A stretch of 64,000 nt of DNA from an uncultured Flammeovirgaceae bacterium (lineage in GTDB: Bacteria > Bacteroidota > Bacteroidia > Cytophagales > Cyclobacteriaceae): positions 1-64,000 of the forward strand of contig CAKZYA010000022.1 in the NCBI GenBank assembly GCA_937883755.1, given 5' to 3'. This document shows, piece by piece, positions 36,796-46,100 of this stretch; the first letter of the stretch is position 1, and each line of letters starts with the position of its first letter. The notes below the pieces were generated by a model. The model saw only the letters and a list, made by a program, of their open reading frames with translations, made no database searches and was not told the DNA's origin. The position numbers and the translations under genes are program-made.

Positions 36796-36853
36796 GTGTT
36801 CAGATGTTAGTGTATTCATGTTTTGAGTCTCGTAATTTTGAACATCTGAACAC
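36796..36853. repeat. 13-bp inverted repeat between convergent genes
   Basis: GTGTTCAGATGTT (36796-36808) and AACATCTGAACAC (36841-36853) are perfect inverted copies with a 32-nt spacer. They fill the gap between the ZIP gene and the convergent hydrolase gene, whose stop codon starts at the last base. It could serve as a terminator in both directions, though the loop is long and no clear U-tract follows. Confidence 0.55.
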
Positions 36854-37839
36854 TATCCTTTCTTATTTAAGAAGTTTTCGACAAACTCAAGTGCTCGATT
36901 CTCTGACCAAAAGTTTTTTCCTTTGGAATACCCCCGTTGCATGAAACCTACGTGTCCGCCAGCTTCAGGAGCCTGAAAATGTAGATATTGAGTGGTCTGC
37001 TCTTCTTCCGTTAAGTAGCATTCTTTGGCTAGAAAAGGATCATTCTGTGCGTTTACAATTAGCGTAGGTACCCGTATAGATTGTAAAAAATGAATACTGC
37101 TACACTGCCGGTAGTAATCCTCTGCATCCTGAAAGCCGTGCAAGGGCGCAGTGTAGTAATCGTCAAAATCTTCCAGTGAACGTATTTCGGGGAAGAACTC
37201 TGAGCTAATTTTTTCGGGCATAATGGCTTCTTTATCGCGGATTTTCTTTTTCAAGTTCCGCAAAAATCGTTGGCTGTACAGTATGTTTTGAGGCTGAGCA
37301 ATTTGTCGAGAGCAGGCCTGCAAATGAATTGGAACTGAAAAGACCACTACTGCTTTTACTTTTGCGTTGAGTTCATCTTGTTGCTCACCTACATATTTTA
37401 GAGTAAGGTTCCCACCCAGGCTAAAGCCAATTAAAACAATGGATTGGTACGGATAGTGCTCTATAATATTACTCACCAGGAAGTGTAAGTCAGGCGTAGC
37501 TCCGCTATGGTAGAAATGTTGCGTTTGATTAATCTCTCCACCACAACCCCGAAAGTTCCAGGCTAAAGCATCGTATCCTGCTCGGTTAAACGCCTGCACC
37601 ATACCTCTCATATAAGGTCTTTGGCTATCACCCTCTAGTCCGTGAGAAACAATAGCTAAGGTAGTTGACCCAGTTTTGGACCAGTCGAGTAATAAAAAAT
37701 CGCCATCAGGAGTAGCTAATCGCTCTCGCTGGTAGTTTACACCTGAAACTTTGCGGAACTGCGACGGAATAATCGTCTGCAAGTGTCCATTAAATAAATA
37801 CTGAGGTGGTTGATAATCCGATGTGGTTAGTAGAGGCAT
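36853..37839 (-). CDS. YheT-like alpha/beta hydrolase
   Basis: The 328-residue cytoplasmic protein belongs to the YheT/ABHD1-3 group: YLFNGHLQTIIPSQFR near the start (family marker), VSHGLEGDSQRPYMRGMVQAF (oxyanion region), AWNFRGCGGEINQ, the nucleophile Ser in IVLIGFSLGGNLTLKY, Asp in NAQNDPFLA and a late His in GGHVGFMQRG. It probably hydrolyses an ester or thioester; the substrate is unknown. The SbtA-like gene lies 46 nt upstream on the same strand, so the two may be co-transcribed. Confidence 0.9.
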   Translation of the reverse strand: MPLLTTSDYQPPQYLFNGHLQTIIPSQFRKVSGVNYQRERLATPDGDFLLLDWSKTGSTTLAIVSHGLEGDSQRPYMRGMVQAFNRAGYDALAWNFRGCGGEINQTQHFYHSGATPDLHFLVSNIIEHYPYQSIVLIGFSLGGNLTLKYVGEQQDELNAKVKAVVVFSVPIHLQACSRQIAQPQNILYSQRFLRNLKKKIRDKEAIMPEKISSEFFPEIRSLEDFDDYYTAPLHGFQDAEDYYRQCSSIHFLQSIRVPTLIVNAQNDPFLAKECYLTEEEQTTQYLHFQAPEAGGHVGFMQRGYSKGKNFWSENRALEFVENFLNKKG

Positions 37840-37885
37840 AAGTTGCTCACTATTTCAAGAAAGTGTAGTCTTAGTAATAAGAAAA

Positions 37886-38854
37886 TTATTGTGAACTCAT
37901 TTGAATGATCAGCATATAGATTGGCATACCGAAGGTGATATTGAGAGGAAAAGTAATGGCTAGTGCCATGGGAATATAAAGGCTGGGGTTGGCCTTAGGA
38001 GCAGCTAGTTTCATGGCAGCAGGTACCGCTATATATGATGCACTAGCTGCTAATATTGCGAATAAAAATCGGTTACCTGGTTCATCAGTTACTGACTGAC
38101 TCATTATTGCTACCACACTACCATTGACTAGTGGAATTACTAGGGCAAAAATGAGTGAAAACCAACCATGCTCTAGAAAAGATGATAGCTTTTTACCACT
38201 AGTAATACCCATATCTAGTAAGAAAACAGCCAAGAAACCTTTGAAAATATCGGTTGTAAAGGGCTTAATGCCTTCTGCCTGCTGGTCACTAGCTAGAAAT
38301 CCGATAATTAGACTACCCAGAATTAATAGTACACTGCCATTAGTCACGGAATGTCTTACCACTTCATTAAAGGGTAATTGTTGACTCTTATCTTTGTCAA
38401 AAATAGCAATGAGTAAAACTCCCACGATAATAGATGGAGCTTCCATCAATGCCATAACCGCAACCATATGCCCACCAAAGCTAATTTGCTGAATGTCTAA
38501 AAAAGAAACTGCCGTAACGAAGGTTACTGCACTTACTGAGCCATAGGCAGCAGCAATTGCCCCAGAGTTAGCTATACTGAGTCGTCGTCTTAGAATAAAA
38601 AAAGTGTAAAAAGATACGCCCACTGCTAAAAAAACACCGAAAAGTAGCGACCATACTATTTCCATATCGAGAGCACTATGGGATAATTCCTGCCCTCCTT
38701 TAAACCCGATAGAGAAGAGTAGGTAAAGTGAAATAAATTTGGAAGAAGAAGGAGGGATTTCCAGATCGCTTTTCACCTGTACTGCCAAAATGCCTAGTAC
38801 AAAAAATAGGAGAGCTGGATTAGTAAGATTATCAAAAAGTAGATCTAGATTCAT
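37886..38854 (-). CDS. SbtA-like sodium-dependent bicarbonate transporter family protein
   Basis: The 322-residue protein has about ten membrane helices in two inverted halves. The N-terminal NPALLFFVLGILAVQVKSDLEIP and the FSIGFKGGQELS motif are typical of SbtA (formerly DUF897). Cyanobacterial SbtA imports bicarbonate with sodium. Non-photosynthetic members may supply bicarbonate for carboxylation, but this is not established here. No SbtB-like PII gene is adjacent. Confidence 0.87.
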   Translation of the reverse strand: MNLDLLFDNLTNPALLFFVLGILAVQVKSDLEIPPSSSKFISLYLLFSIGFKGGQELSHSALDMEIVWSLLFGVFLAVGVSFYTFFILRRRLSIANSGAIAAAYGSVSAVTFVTAVSFLDIQQISFGGHMVAVMALMEAPSIIVGVLLIAIFDKDKSQQLPFNEVVRHSVTNGSVLLILGSLIIGFLASDQQAEGIKPFTTDIFKGFLAVFLLDMGITSGKKLSSFLEHGWFSLIFALVIPLVNGSVVAIMSQSVTDEPGNRFLFAILAASASYIAVPAAMKLAAPKANPSLYIPMALAITFPLNITFGMPIYMLIIQMSSQ

Positions 38855-39021
38855 AGTACGGACGGTTTTGGTTAGTACTCTGGGGTGTAAAGATAGATGG
38901 GCATAAAGTCCGGTGCAAGCAGCATCTCTCCCACAGGATAAAGAGGCAGAATACTTTCCGATTGGATGATTGTCTAAAATTTAGGTAATTTCCACTCTTT
39001 AAAAGCAGTTTGAAAGGATTT

Positions 39022-39876
39022 ATGAGCACTCGCGAGAAGTTATACCGCATTATTTTCGAATCAGATACTCCGCCTGGAAAGTTATTTGATGTAGTGCTAC
39101 TCATTGCCATTTCACTCAGTATGTTGTTGGTAATGCTGGAAAGTGTGCAGCAGTATAGTGACAAATATGGTGAATACATTAGGATAGGGGAGTACATTTT
39201 TACAGCATTATTTACTATTGAGTACGGTGTTCGTATCTATTGCGCTCCGAACCGCTGGAAATATATTACCAGTTTTTACGGGATTATTGATTTGATCTCT
39301 ATTCTCCCGACATTTTTAAGCATATTGGTTGAAGGGTCTCAGTATGCCCTGGTCATTCGAGCCTTACGTTTACTGCGGGTATTTCGGGTATTGAAATTAA
39401 CTCACTTTCTCGGTGAAGCAGAGGTATTACGCCGAGCACTTCGTCAGAGTTTTGCTAAGATTACAGTATTCATTGGAGCCGTAATGGTTCTAATTTTTAT
39501 CGTAGGATCTTCTATGTACTTGATTGAAGGGCCAGAACATGGATTTACCAGTATTCCGGTCAGTGTGTATTGGGCAATTGTGACGCTCACTACGGTAGGC
39601 TACGGTGATATTGCCCCTCAAACCGTGGCTGGACAAACCTTGGCCTCCATTGTGATGATTCTGGGTTACGGAATTATTGCGGTACCAACAGGAATTGTAT
39701 CAGTAGAACTTTCCCGAGTGGATACAGATCATCTAGCTCACGGAGATCGAGTAAAAAAAGAAGCCGACATTTGGCTTTCTAGCTTTAATAAAACTCAGTG
39801 CGCCACCCAACCGATGGGTTGGCAACGGGTAGAAAAAGCAGATACGAAGCATTTTCAGTCAAAAGGTCAGCATTAG
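39022..39876 (+). CDS. Voltage-gated-type potassium channel
   Basis: The 284-residue protein has six membrane helices. S4 carries regularly spaced Arg (VIRALRLLRVFRVLKL), the pore loop has the K+ filter TVGYGD in VTLTTVGYGDIAP, and S6 follows. It should form a tetrameric inner-membrane potassium channel of the Kch/KvAP type, without a visible RCK domain. The ATG at 39022 (MSTREKL) is preferred over TTG at 39010 because GAAAGGA sits just upstream of it. The C-terminal 45 residues are soluble. Divergent from the SbtA-like gene. Confidence 0.93.
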   Translation: MSTREKLYRIIFESDTPPGKLFDVVLLIAISLSMLLVMLESVQQYSDKYGEYIRIGEYIFTALFTIEYGVRIYCAPNRWKYITSFYGIIDLISILPTFLSILVEGSQYALVIRALRLLRVFRVLKLTHFLGEAEVLRRALRQSFAKITVFIGAVMVLIFIVGSSMYLIEGPEHGFTSIPVSVYWAIVTLTTVGYGDIAPQTVAGQTLASIVMILGYGIIAVPTGIVSVELSRVDTDHLAHGDRVKKEADIWLSSFNKTQCATQPMGWQRVEKADTKHFQSKGQH

Positions 39877-39959
39877 AAGTGATTACAATATGGGCTCTTT
39901 CACTTATTTGCTTGGTTTGTACGGAATTGTTTACTTTCTTTGATCGTTTAAGAAACGTT

Positions 39960-40031
39960 ATGGCACAACCATTTTCTTTTCTTCTTTTCCCATCCTCATG
40001 TAGGCGGAGTTTTTTCAGGCGTAGGTCGTAG
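39960..40031 (+). CDS. Candidate Arg leader peptide of the arg operon (23 residues)
   Basis: A free-standing frame from ATG 39960 to TAG 40029-40031 lies between the potassium channel and the GNAT-argG-argC genes. Its product begins MAQPFSFLLF and ends CRRSFFRRRS: five of the last nine residues are Arg (codons AGG, CGG, AGG, CGT, AGG) directly before the stop, 62 nt before the first arg gene. That is the layout of an attenuation leader peptide in which ribosome stalling on scarce Arg-tRNA changes downstream RNA folding. The frame is also open further upstream into the channel gene. I could not define a clean terminator/antiterminator pair by eye, so the mechanism could also be translational. 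Confidence 0.6.
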   Translation: MAQPFSFLLFPSSCRRSFFRRRS

Positions 40032-40093
40032 TATATCCTCAATTGCGCTAGCCTAGAAGCATTTTCCCTTAGTCATAACGTTTAGCACATCTC

Positions 40094-40750
40094 ATGAAAT
40101 TTACCGTTACCGTAGCCACTGAGGCTCACGAGCATTTTGCTGAAGAAATTAGTCAGTTGATTCAACAGGCAGCAGTAGCCCGAGGTACAGGGATTGCCAA
40201 ACGTCCTCCGGAGTATATCCGTCGCAAGATGAAGGAGGGAAAAGCCATTATTGCGCTACAGCAGGCTCAGGTGGCAGGTTTTTGCTACATTGAAACCTGG
40301 GGGCACCGTAAGTTTATCGCTAACTCCGGACTCATTGTTCATCCCGATTTTCGGAAGCACGGTTTGGCCAAACTCATCAAGAAAGAGGCATTTAAACTCT
40401 CCCGCCAGAAATATCCTAATGCCAAGCTGTTCGGAATCACTACTAGTTTGGCGGTGATGAAAATTAACTCAGATTTAGGTTATCGTCCGGTAACTTTTTC
40501 AGAACTTACTACAGATGAGGATTTCTGGAAAGGCTGCCAGAGTTGTCCCAATTACGATATTTTAACCCGCAATGAGCGGAAAAACTGTCTGTGTACCGGA
40601 ATGCTCTATGATCCTAAAGAGAAGGAGAGTAAAAAGTGGAATGTGCGGAACCAGATTAAAAAATATGAACGTTGGCTGCGACTGAAGCGAGAAGCTTTTC
40701 TCAAGAAGAAACAACCGATCCTTAAATTAAAACTATTTACAAAGTCATGA
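40094..40750 (+). CDS. GNAT acetyltransferase, candidate N-acetylglutamate synthase
   Basis: The 218-residue protein has a GNAT domain (about 1-140) with the acetyl-CoA-binding segment LIVHPDFRKHGLAKLIKKEAF and the following SDLGYRPV. A C-terminal part carries four Cys (CQSC...CLC), which may bind metal. It is not a canonical ArgA/ArgJ, but it overlaps argG by 4 nt and heads GNAT-argG-argC. Similar GNAT genes start arginine clusters in other Bacteroidota and are proposed to make N-acetylglutamate, the first intermediate. That role is inference here. Confidence 0.82.
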   Translation: MKFTVTVATEAHEHFAEEISQLIQQAAVARGTGIAKRPPEYIRRKMKEGKAIIALQQAQVAGFCYIETWGHRKFIANSGLIVHPDFRKHGLAKLIKKEAFKLSRQKYPNAKLFGITTSLAVMKINSDLGYRPVTFSELTTDEDFWKGCQSCPNYDILTRNERKNCLCTGMLYDPKEKESKKWNVRNQIKKYERWLRLKREAFLKKKQPILKLKLFTKS

Positions 40751-41970
40751 ATAATTCATCGGCTGAAAAGCAGCCAGTTATAGTGCTTGCCTTTAGTGGT
40801 GGGCTAGATACCTCCTATTGCGTGGTATATTTGCGCCAGCAGGGCTACCGGGTTCATGCGGTTACAGTGAATACTGGCGGCTTTACCCCAGAGCAGCTGA
40901 CTGAGATGGAACAGCGGGCACGTCAGCTAGGAGCTGAAAAATTTGTGGTGCTTGATGAAACCAAGCGATTCTATAAAAAGTGTTTGCGCTATCTGGTGTA
41001 CGGAAATATTCTGCGTAACCATACCTATCCGCTATCGGTAAGTGCTGAGCGGGTATTTCAAGCGTTGGCTATCGTGCAGTATGCTCAAGATAATAAGGCA
41101 GAATACGTCGCCCATGGCAGTACCGGAGCTGGTAATGACCAAGTTCGCTTTGATCTGGCTTTCCGGATTTTATCTCCTAAAGTACAAATAATCACTCCCA
41201 TTCGTGATCAGCAATTAAGCCGTCAGCAGGAAGTAGAATTCCTGAAGGAAAACAGCATTGACTGGTCATGGGAAAAAGCAAAATATTCAATCAATCAGGG
41301 TATTTGGGGAACCTCGGTTGGCGGACAAGAGACGCTTACTTCCGACCAGCATTTACCCGAAGAAGCATATCCTAGCCAGATGGTAGATCGTGGTTCTCAA
41401 AAAATCACGCTAGGGTTTGAAAAAGGTGAAGTAGAAACCCTAAATGGAAAATCCTTCAAACACCCCATTGAACTAATTCAGGAGTTACAAAAGATGGCAG
41501 CAGTCTACGCCATTGGGCGCGATACGCATGTGGGTGATACCATTGTAGGTATTAAAGGGCGAGTAGGTTTCGAGGCAGCGGCGCCACTCATCATCATTCA
41601 TGCTCATCAGCTACTAGAGAAGCATAACCTAACCAAATGGCAATTGTACTGGAAAGACCAGTTGGCTACCTGGTACGGTATGATGGTTCACGAAGGACAG
41701 TTTCTTGACCCAGTGATGCGAAATATTGAAACTTTTCTGAAAGATACCCAGAAGTTGGTGAGTGGCGAAGTCTATATTCAATTACATCCGTATCGATTTG
41801 AATTACAAGGTATTAGCTCTACTCATGACTTGATGTCTTCTGAATTTGGCGACTACGGTGAAGCTAACAAAGCCTGGACAGGGGAGGATGTAAAAGGATT
41901 TACCAACATTGCGGCCAATGCCACCAAAATATGGTTTGCCGTTAACCGGAAAAAACGTGACAAAAGCTAG
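40747..41970 (+). CDS. argG: Argininosuccinate synthase
   Basis: It joins citrulline and aspartate with ATP to give argininosuccinate. The 407-residue protein has the P-loop LAFSGGLDTSYCVVYL, the AEYVAHGSTGAGNDQVRFDLAF block (citrulline/aspartate binding) and KYSINQGIWGTSVGGQETL. Length is normal. Start overlaps the GNAT stop by 4 nt (ATGA), and its 3' end overlaps argC by 14 nt, so all three are translationally coupled. Confidence 0.95.
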   Translation: MNNSSAEKQPVIVLAFSGGLDTSYCVVYLRQQGYRVHAVTVNTGGFTPEQLTEMEQRARQLGAEKFVVLDETKRFYKKCLRYLVYGNILRNHTYPLSVSAERVFQALAIVQYAQDNKAEYVAHGSTGAGNDQVRFDLAFRILSPKVQIITPIRDQQLSRQQEVEFLKENSIDWSWEKAKYSINQGIWGTSVGGQETLTSDQHLPEEAYPSQMVDRGSQKITLGFEKGEVETLNGKSFKHPIELIQELQKMAAVYAIGRDTHVGDTIVGIKGRVGFEAAAPLIIIHAHQLLEKHNLTKWQLYWKDQLATWYGMMVHEGQFLDPVMRNIETFLKDTQKLVSGEVYIQLHPYRFELQGISSTHDLMSSEFGDYGEANKAWTGEDVKGFTNIAANATKIWFAVNRKKRDKS

Positions 41971-42931
41971 AATAGGAATCGTAGGTGGGGCAGGCTACAC
42001 TGCGGGAGAGCTCATCCGAATTTTATTAAACCACCCTTACGTAGAAATTAGTTGGGTACACAGTCAAAGTCAGGCCGATAAGCCGATTACTTCTGTACAC
42101 CAAGATTTACTTGGCGATACTGCGTTAACATTCACTTCGACACTAGACTGGTCAGCGATTGATATATTATTTCTGTGCAGTGGTCACGGGGCATCTCAGG
42201 CATTTTTGGAGCAGAACGATGCACCAAAAACTATTAAAATTATTGATCTGAGCCAGGATTTCAGGATGGCTGACTCTTCTCACAACTTTGTGTACGGTCT
42301 GCCAGAGCTTCAGAAAAACCGTATTAGGGAAGCTGAGCGGGTCGCGAACCCAGGCTGTTTTGCTACTTGTATTCAGTTGGGAATTCTACCTTTAGCCCAA
42401 GCCGGGTTATTAGCAGAAGATGTACATATTCACGCTATTACAGGGTCAACTGGAGCTGGGCAGAAGCCAACGGCTACCTCTCACTTCAGTTGGCGGAATA
42501 ATAATATCTCAATCTACAAAGCCTTTCGTCATCAACATTTACGGGAAATTAATCAGAGTATTCAGGGATTACTGCCTGGTTATTCTGCCAAACTTAACTT
42601 TTTGCCGGTACGGGGCAATTTCACTCGCGGTATATTTGCCAGCCTATATACTAGTATTTCTGCTTCCCTAGACGAAGTACAAAAACTGTATCAGCAGTTT
42701 TACGAAGACTCACCTTTTGTTCACCTTGCTACTGAAAATCCACACCTGAAACAGGTGGTCAATACTAACAAAGGAATAATCTATCTTGAGCAACATGAAG
42801 GTATACTGTTAGTGATTAGTCTGATTGACAATTTGTTAAAAGGTGCTTCGGGTCAAGCCGTGCAAAATATGAACCTGATGATGGGTTGGGACGAAACATC
42901 AGGCTTGAAACTGAAAGCTGTTTCATTTTAG
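41957..42931 (+). CDS. argC: N-acetyl-gamma-glutamyl-phosphate reductase
   Basis: This enzyme reduces N-acetylglutamyl phosphate with NADPH in arginine synthesis. From GTG 41957 (VTKARIGIVGGAGYTAGELIRILLNHP) the protein has 324 residues. It has the Rossmann motif GGAGYTAGEL, the catalytic Cys in VANPGCFATCIQLGILP and the GSTGAGQKPTATSHFSWRNNNISIYKAFRHQH segment typical of Bacteroidota ArgC. The GTG is chosen over ATG 41909 because the extra 16 residues are not ArgC-like and would lie deep inside argG. argB, argD, argE, argF and argH are not in the window. Confidence 0.94.
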   Translation: MTKARIGIVGGAGYTAGELIRILLNHPYVEISWVHSQSQADKPITSVHQDLLGDTALTFTSTLDWSAIDILFLCSGHGASQAFLEQNDAPKTIKIIDLSQDFRMADSSHNFVYGLPELQKNRIREAERVANPGCFATCIQLGILPLAQAGLLAEDVHIHAITGSTGAGQKPTATSHFSWRNNNISIYKAFRHQHLREINQSIQGLLPGYSAKLNFLPVRGNFTRGIFASLYTSISASLDEVQKLYQQFYEDSPFVHLATENPHLKQVVNTNKGIIYLEQHEGILLVISLIDNLLKGASGQAVQNMNLMMGWDETSGLKLKAVSF

Positions 42932-43196
42932 CAATGCAAGAAGTTATGCCTTTTCGTAGCTTTTTCAGAAGTACATAATTGAGTAGTCATTAATTAGGCC
43001 AAAAAAAGCGCAAATACCCTCTAAAATCACTTCATTGTAGTAGAATAGGGGCAAAAATACTTAGTAGTAATTGCAAAAGTTGTAATTTCTAAAAGTTGAT
43101 TAGGAAAGTTACAGAAGCTACTAATCAGACAATTAAGAAAATATCTTACTAGAGTCTTTTCCTATCTTGCCACTAGCCACATAGGTTAAAAGAATA

Positions 43197-46100
43197 ATGA
43201 TCCTTAATGCTCTTCCATCAATAGTATACTATCGCTGCTATCTCTTCTCAGTACTGACTTTGCTATTTCTCGCGGGAAATGGTATTGATGCAAAGGGCAG
43301 ATACCTGGATCCCCCGGATAAGCCTCAACTGAAGTTTAAACAGTTTCTTAACGGACTTTCTCAAAGTCATGCTCTCTGCATCGTACAGGATTCACTAGGC
43401 TTTATCTGGGTTGGCACCTACAATGGACTGAATCGATTTGATGGAGTGAATTTTCAGGTATATGAAGCGAATGATAATGATTCTACTTCTCTGCCAGATA
43501 ATCGAATATATGACTTGTTAATTGACCAAGAAAATAACCTCTGGATAGCTACCAATGGTGCTGTGGCTCGCTACGACTACCAGACTAACAGCTTCGTAAG
43601 GTATCAGTTCGCTGATGAACAGCAGGGTGTTATCGTTACGCGTTCACTGCTCAGTAAGAGTAATGGTATGATTTGGGCAGGAACCCACCGAGGGTTATAT
43701 GAGCTTGATGAAGCCGGTCTACAGTTTACTAAAGTTGGGAACCTCGATTTGTCCAGCTTGAAAAGTCAAGTGATTAATAAATTATATGAAGATCGCCTAC
43801 GCCAAGTTTGGATAGGCACTGCACCAGGTTTGTATGTATTATCCGCCGGAGATACAGTGGTGCAACCAATATTGTCAGCAGACAGTCAGCTAGCATCTGC
43901 CGATATATATGATATCATTCAGGATTACCGCGGCGACGTATGGGTGAGTAGTTGGGGAAACGGGCTGTATCGACTGCGGGGAAACCCTTTAGAATCCCCT
44001 CAAATTCATCATTATACCGCTGAAGATAATCATCCTTATTCTTTACAGGCAAACCGGGTTTTTAGTCTTTTAGAGGACAATGACCACCGGCTTTGGATAG
44101 GGACAGAAAGTAGAGGTCTTCACTTGTATGTTCCTCAAATTGACGGTTTTGTAACTTATGAGAAAGATGAAAATGAAAATACAGCCCTAAAAAGTAATTC
44201 GGTGTGGGAAATTTTTCAGGATGATGCTAATCGTCTATGGGTGGGTTCGTACGATCAGGGCGTATTTCTACACGATGATTTTTCCAGTAAGTTTAATGTC
44301 ATCCGACAGGGTCATGGAGATAACCCTAGGCTAGGGGCTCGAACAGTATCTTCTTTTTTGGAAGATGGTAATAATATTTGGATTGGAACAGATGGAGGTG
44401 GTATCTCGGTATGGGATCGTGATAATAATACTTATCGCTTCTACAATCATCATCCTCAGGATAGTCGTGGCTTGGGCAGTGATGCAGTTTTGTGTTTGTT
44501 CCGCGATTCTGATAACACAATCTGGGTAGGTACGTGGAATGGTGGTCTCAACCGGTTTGATTCGGTCTCGAATGATTTTGAAACTTTTATGCCGGAAGAA
44601 GGAGTCCCTTCGCTAGGTGGTAAGAATGTGAATGCCATAGATGAAGATGCAGCCGGTAATCTGTGGATAGCAACTTGGGGTGAGGGAGTTACCCGCTACC
44701 AAAAATCGGATGGTAGCTTTTTAAATATCAAAAATAGTGAGGGAGGGGATAACTTATTAAGTGATAATGGAACCTGTGATATTGAAGTAGATGACTTAAG
44801 TGGCGATATATGGGTGGCTACCTTCGCAGGACTGGATCGGATTAGTAGCTTGAACGATAGTACTTTTACAAGCAGGAATTATTCTTATGGAAACGCGCTT
44901 GAGTCTGTTAGCGGTAATCAAATTACTTGCATATTTGAGGATACCGAGCATCGAATATGGGTTGGCACAAACAATGGCTTAAATATTTTTAATCGGCAGA
45001 AAGAAATATTTACTAAGCTCTTTAAGCATGATGGGTTGCCGGGTAACTTTATTAAAGCAGTGATTGAAGATGATAAAGGGCAGTATTGGATAACAACGGA
45101 GAAAGGGCTGGCGAAATTAGAAAAGAGCAACAATGGTTGGGACATTACAAGATATGATCAAGCGGATGGTCTACAGGCTAAAGAGTTTTTTGTAAACTCC
45201 GCCTATCGAGCTAGCAGTGGTGAGATATTGCTAGGAGGAATAAATGGGTTCAATTATTTTTATCCCGATGATATTCAACCGAACCCTTATCTGCCCAAAT
45301 TACAGTTTACTGGCTTTAAATTATTTAACGAAGATGTTACTATTGGTGGGAAAGAATCGCCCCTTCAATCGGATATTAACGCAACCGAACAAATTGTACT
45401 TAGGCATGACCAATCAGTTTTCTCCATTGAGTATCAGGGAGTAAGCTTCACTCATCCAGAAAAGAATCAGTACGCTTTTATGCTCCAGGGCTTTGAAGAC
45501 GACTGGAACTATGTGGGTAATCAGACTATGGCAACCTACACTAATCTCGACCCAGGCAAATACGTTTTTCTATTGAAAGGAGCCAATAACGATAATATCT
45601 GGAGTGCTACTGAGCGGAAAATATCTATCATAATCTTGCCCCCTTGGTGGGAAACCTGGTGGGCTCGACTCTTACTATTCGTGTTTATTTCCTTTGCTAT
45701 CTTAACTGCACTGCATGTGCGCTTGTCAGTGATTAAAAGGCAAAAGAAAATACTGGAAAATGAAGTTACTCTTCGCACTTCTGAGGTGATGAGTCAGAAA
45801 CGAGAAATTGAGCAGCAAGCGTCTTTACTAACAAAGACTAACGAACAAAAAAATAGGCTATTTTCAATTATTTCCCATGATTTACGAAGTCCTCTAGCAT
45901 CATTGCAGGCAATTACTACCTTACTTGATCCTGAGATATTGCAAAAAGAAGATCTGGAAAATACTCGAAATGAGATTAGTCAGCGTATTAATAACCTCAG
46001 TGATATGATGAATGGTTTGCTAAACTGGGCAAAACAACAGATGGAAGGTGAAAAAACGTCACCCGAATCATTCGATTTGAGTACGCTCAGCCAAGAGATC

